Below are positions 12,582 through 12,773 of a stretch of DNA of 12,773 bases, one piece after another. How positions within the stretch are numbered: the first letter of the stretch is position 1; every line of letters starts with the position of its first letter. Position numbers and translations under genes: made by a program. Origin of the DNA: Candidatus Nanopelagicales bacterium (GTDB lineage Bacteria; Actinomycetota; Actinomycetes; S36-B12); NCBI GenBank assembly GCA_023264215.1, contig JALQSY010000036.1, forward strand, positions 1-12,773. Reading direction: 5' to 3'. A model generated the notes under the pieces. It was not told where the DNA came from, ran no database searches, and saw only the letters and a list, made by a program, of their open reading frames with translations.

Positions 12582-12773
12582 ATGAGACACCGTCCGTGGT
12601 CGTCGGTGCTCGCCGCCATCGTGAGCGTGACGCTCGTCGCGGCATGCGGTGGCACGAGCGGATCCACGCCCACGCAGGCGATCCCCCCGGCGTACTTCGA
12701 TCGCGAAGCCAGCGGCGAGGACCTTGCCGACGCTTGGTTCGGGCTCCTCTCACTCACAGGTCGTGAGGCCGGC
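12582..12773 (+). CDS. Lipoprotein, N-terminal part, unknown function, cut by window edge
   Basis: The first 64 residues are visible. MRHRPWSS is a basic n-region, VLAAIVSVTL the hydrophobic core, and LVAAC a good lipobox with Cys22 as the lipidated residue; the Gly-Gly-Thr-Ser-Gly linker that follows is usual for exported actinobacterial lipoproteins. The mature part begins PPAYFDREASGEDLADAWFGLLSLTG and continues beyond the edge. It does not resemble the start of a sugar-binding protein that I can recognise, so the function is open. It is divergent from the LacI-type regulator, with a palindrome over its promoter, and is probably a target of that regulator. Confidence 0.75.
   Translation, partial: MRHRPWSSVLAAIVSVTLVAACGGTSGSTPTQAIPPAYFDREASGEDLADAWFGLLSLTGREAG

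Overview
The window is gene-dense and GC-rich. Genes abut or overlap, GTG starts are common, and several genes appear to start without a leader behind a TAnnnT -10 box. Together with a probable 10-methyl fatty acid (tuberculostearate-type) operon, this points to an actinomycete (Actinomycetota). The sequence alone does not settle the family. There are no rRNA, tRNA, CRISPR, insertion-sequence or phage genes.

Left part (1-2561): on the minus strand, a FAD-dependent oxidoreductase (tmsA/bfaA-like) is followed by the start of a cyclopropane-synthase-type methyltransferase (tmsB/bfaB-like) that runs off the left edge. Diverging from them is a small membrane-anchored protein of unknown function. 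It ends at a striking 61-bp near-perfect palindrome that separates it from a convergent unknown gene.

Small metabolic genes (2566-4753): an unknown minus-strand protein with a CIRCE-like inverted repeat over its putative promoter; a VOC/glyoxalase-like protein; and, divergent from it across only 22 bp, an isochorismatase-like cysteine hydrolase followed by a LysE/RhtB-type exporter. The two divergent genes seem to share one 10-bp palindrome that supplies a -10 box in each direction.

Central part (4773-10787): a complete NAD+-dependent, molybdenum/tungsten formate dehydrogenase locus. fdsG, fdsB, fdsA and fdsD run on the plus strand with ATGA overlaps or a 2-bp gap. The maturation sulfurtransferase gene fdhD (fdsC in the proteobacterial operons) is transcribed divergently. 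Between fdhD and fdsG lies a cluster of GGAAC/GTTCC half-sites that looks like an operator array controlling one or both sides. FdsA carries every expected Fe-S ligand and the active-site Cys-His pair. FdsB carries FMN/NADH and [4Fe-4S] motifs, and FdsG carries a [2Fe-2S] motif. The enzyme should oxidise formate to CO2 and pass electrons to NAD+ in the cytoplasm.

Right part (10859-12773): an extremely acidic small protein with four degenerate repeats and no basic residues; convergent to it, a LacI-family regulator and DUF861-type cupin pair on the minus strand; and, divergent from the regulator, the start of a lipoprotein gene cut by the right edge, with a candidate operator over its promoter.

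The best candidates for something undescribed are the acidic repeat protein beside the fds operon, the fdhD/fdsG operator cluster, and the 61-bp palindrome. None amounts to clear proof of a new system. Starts, promoters and operators are read by eye.
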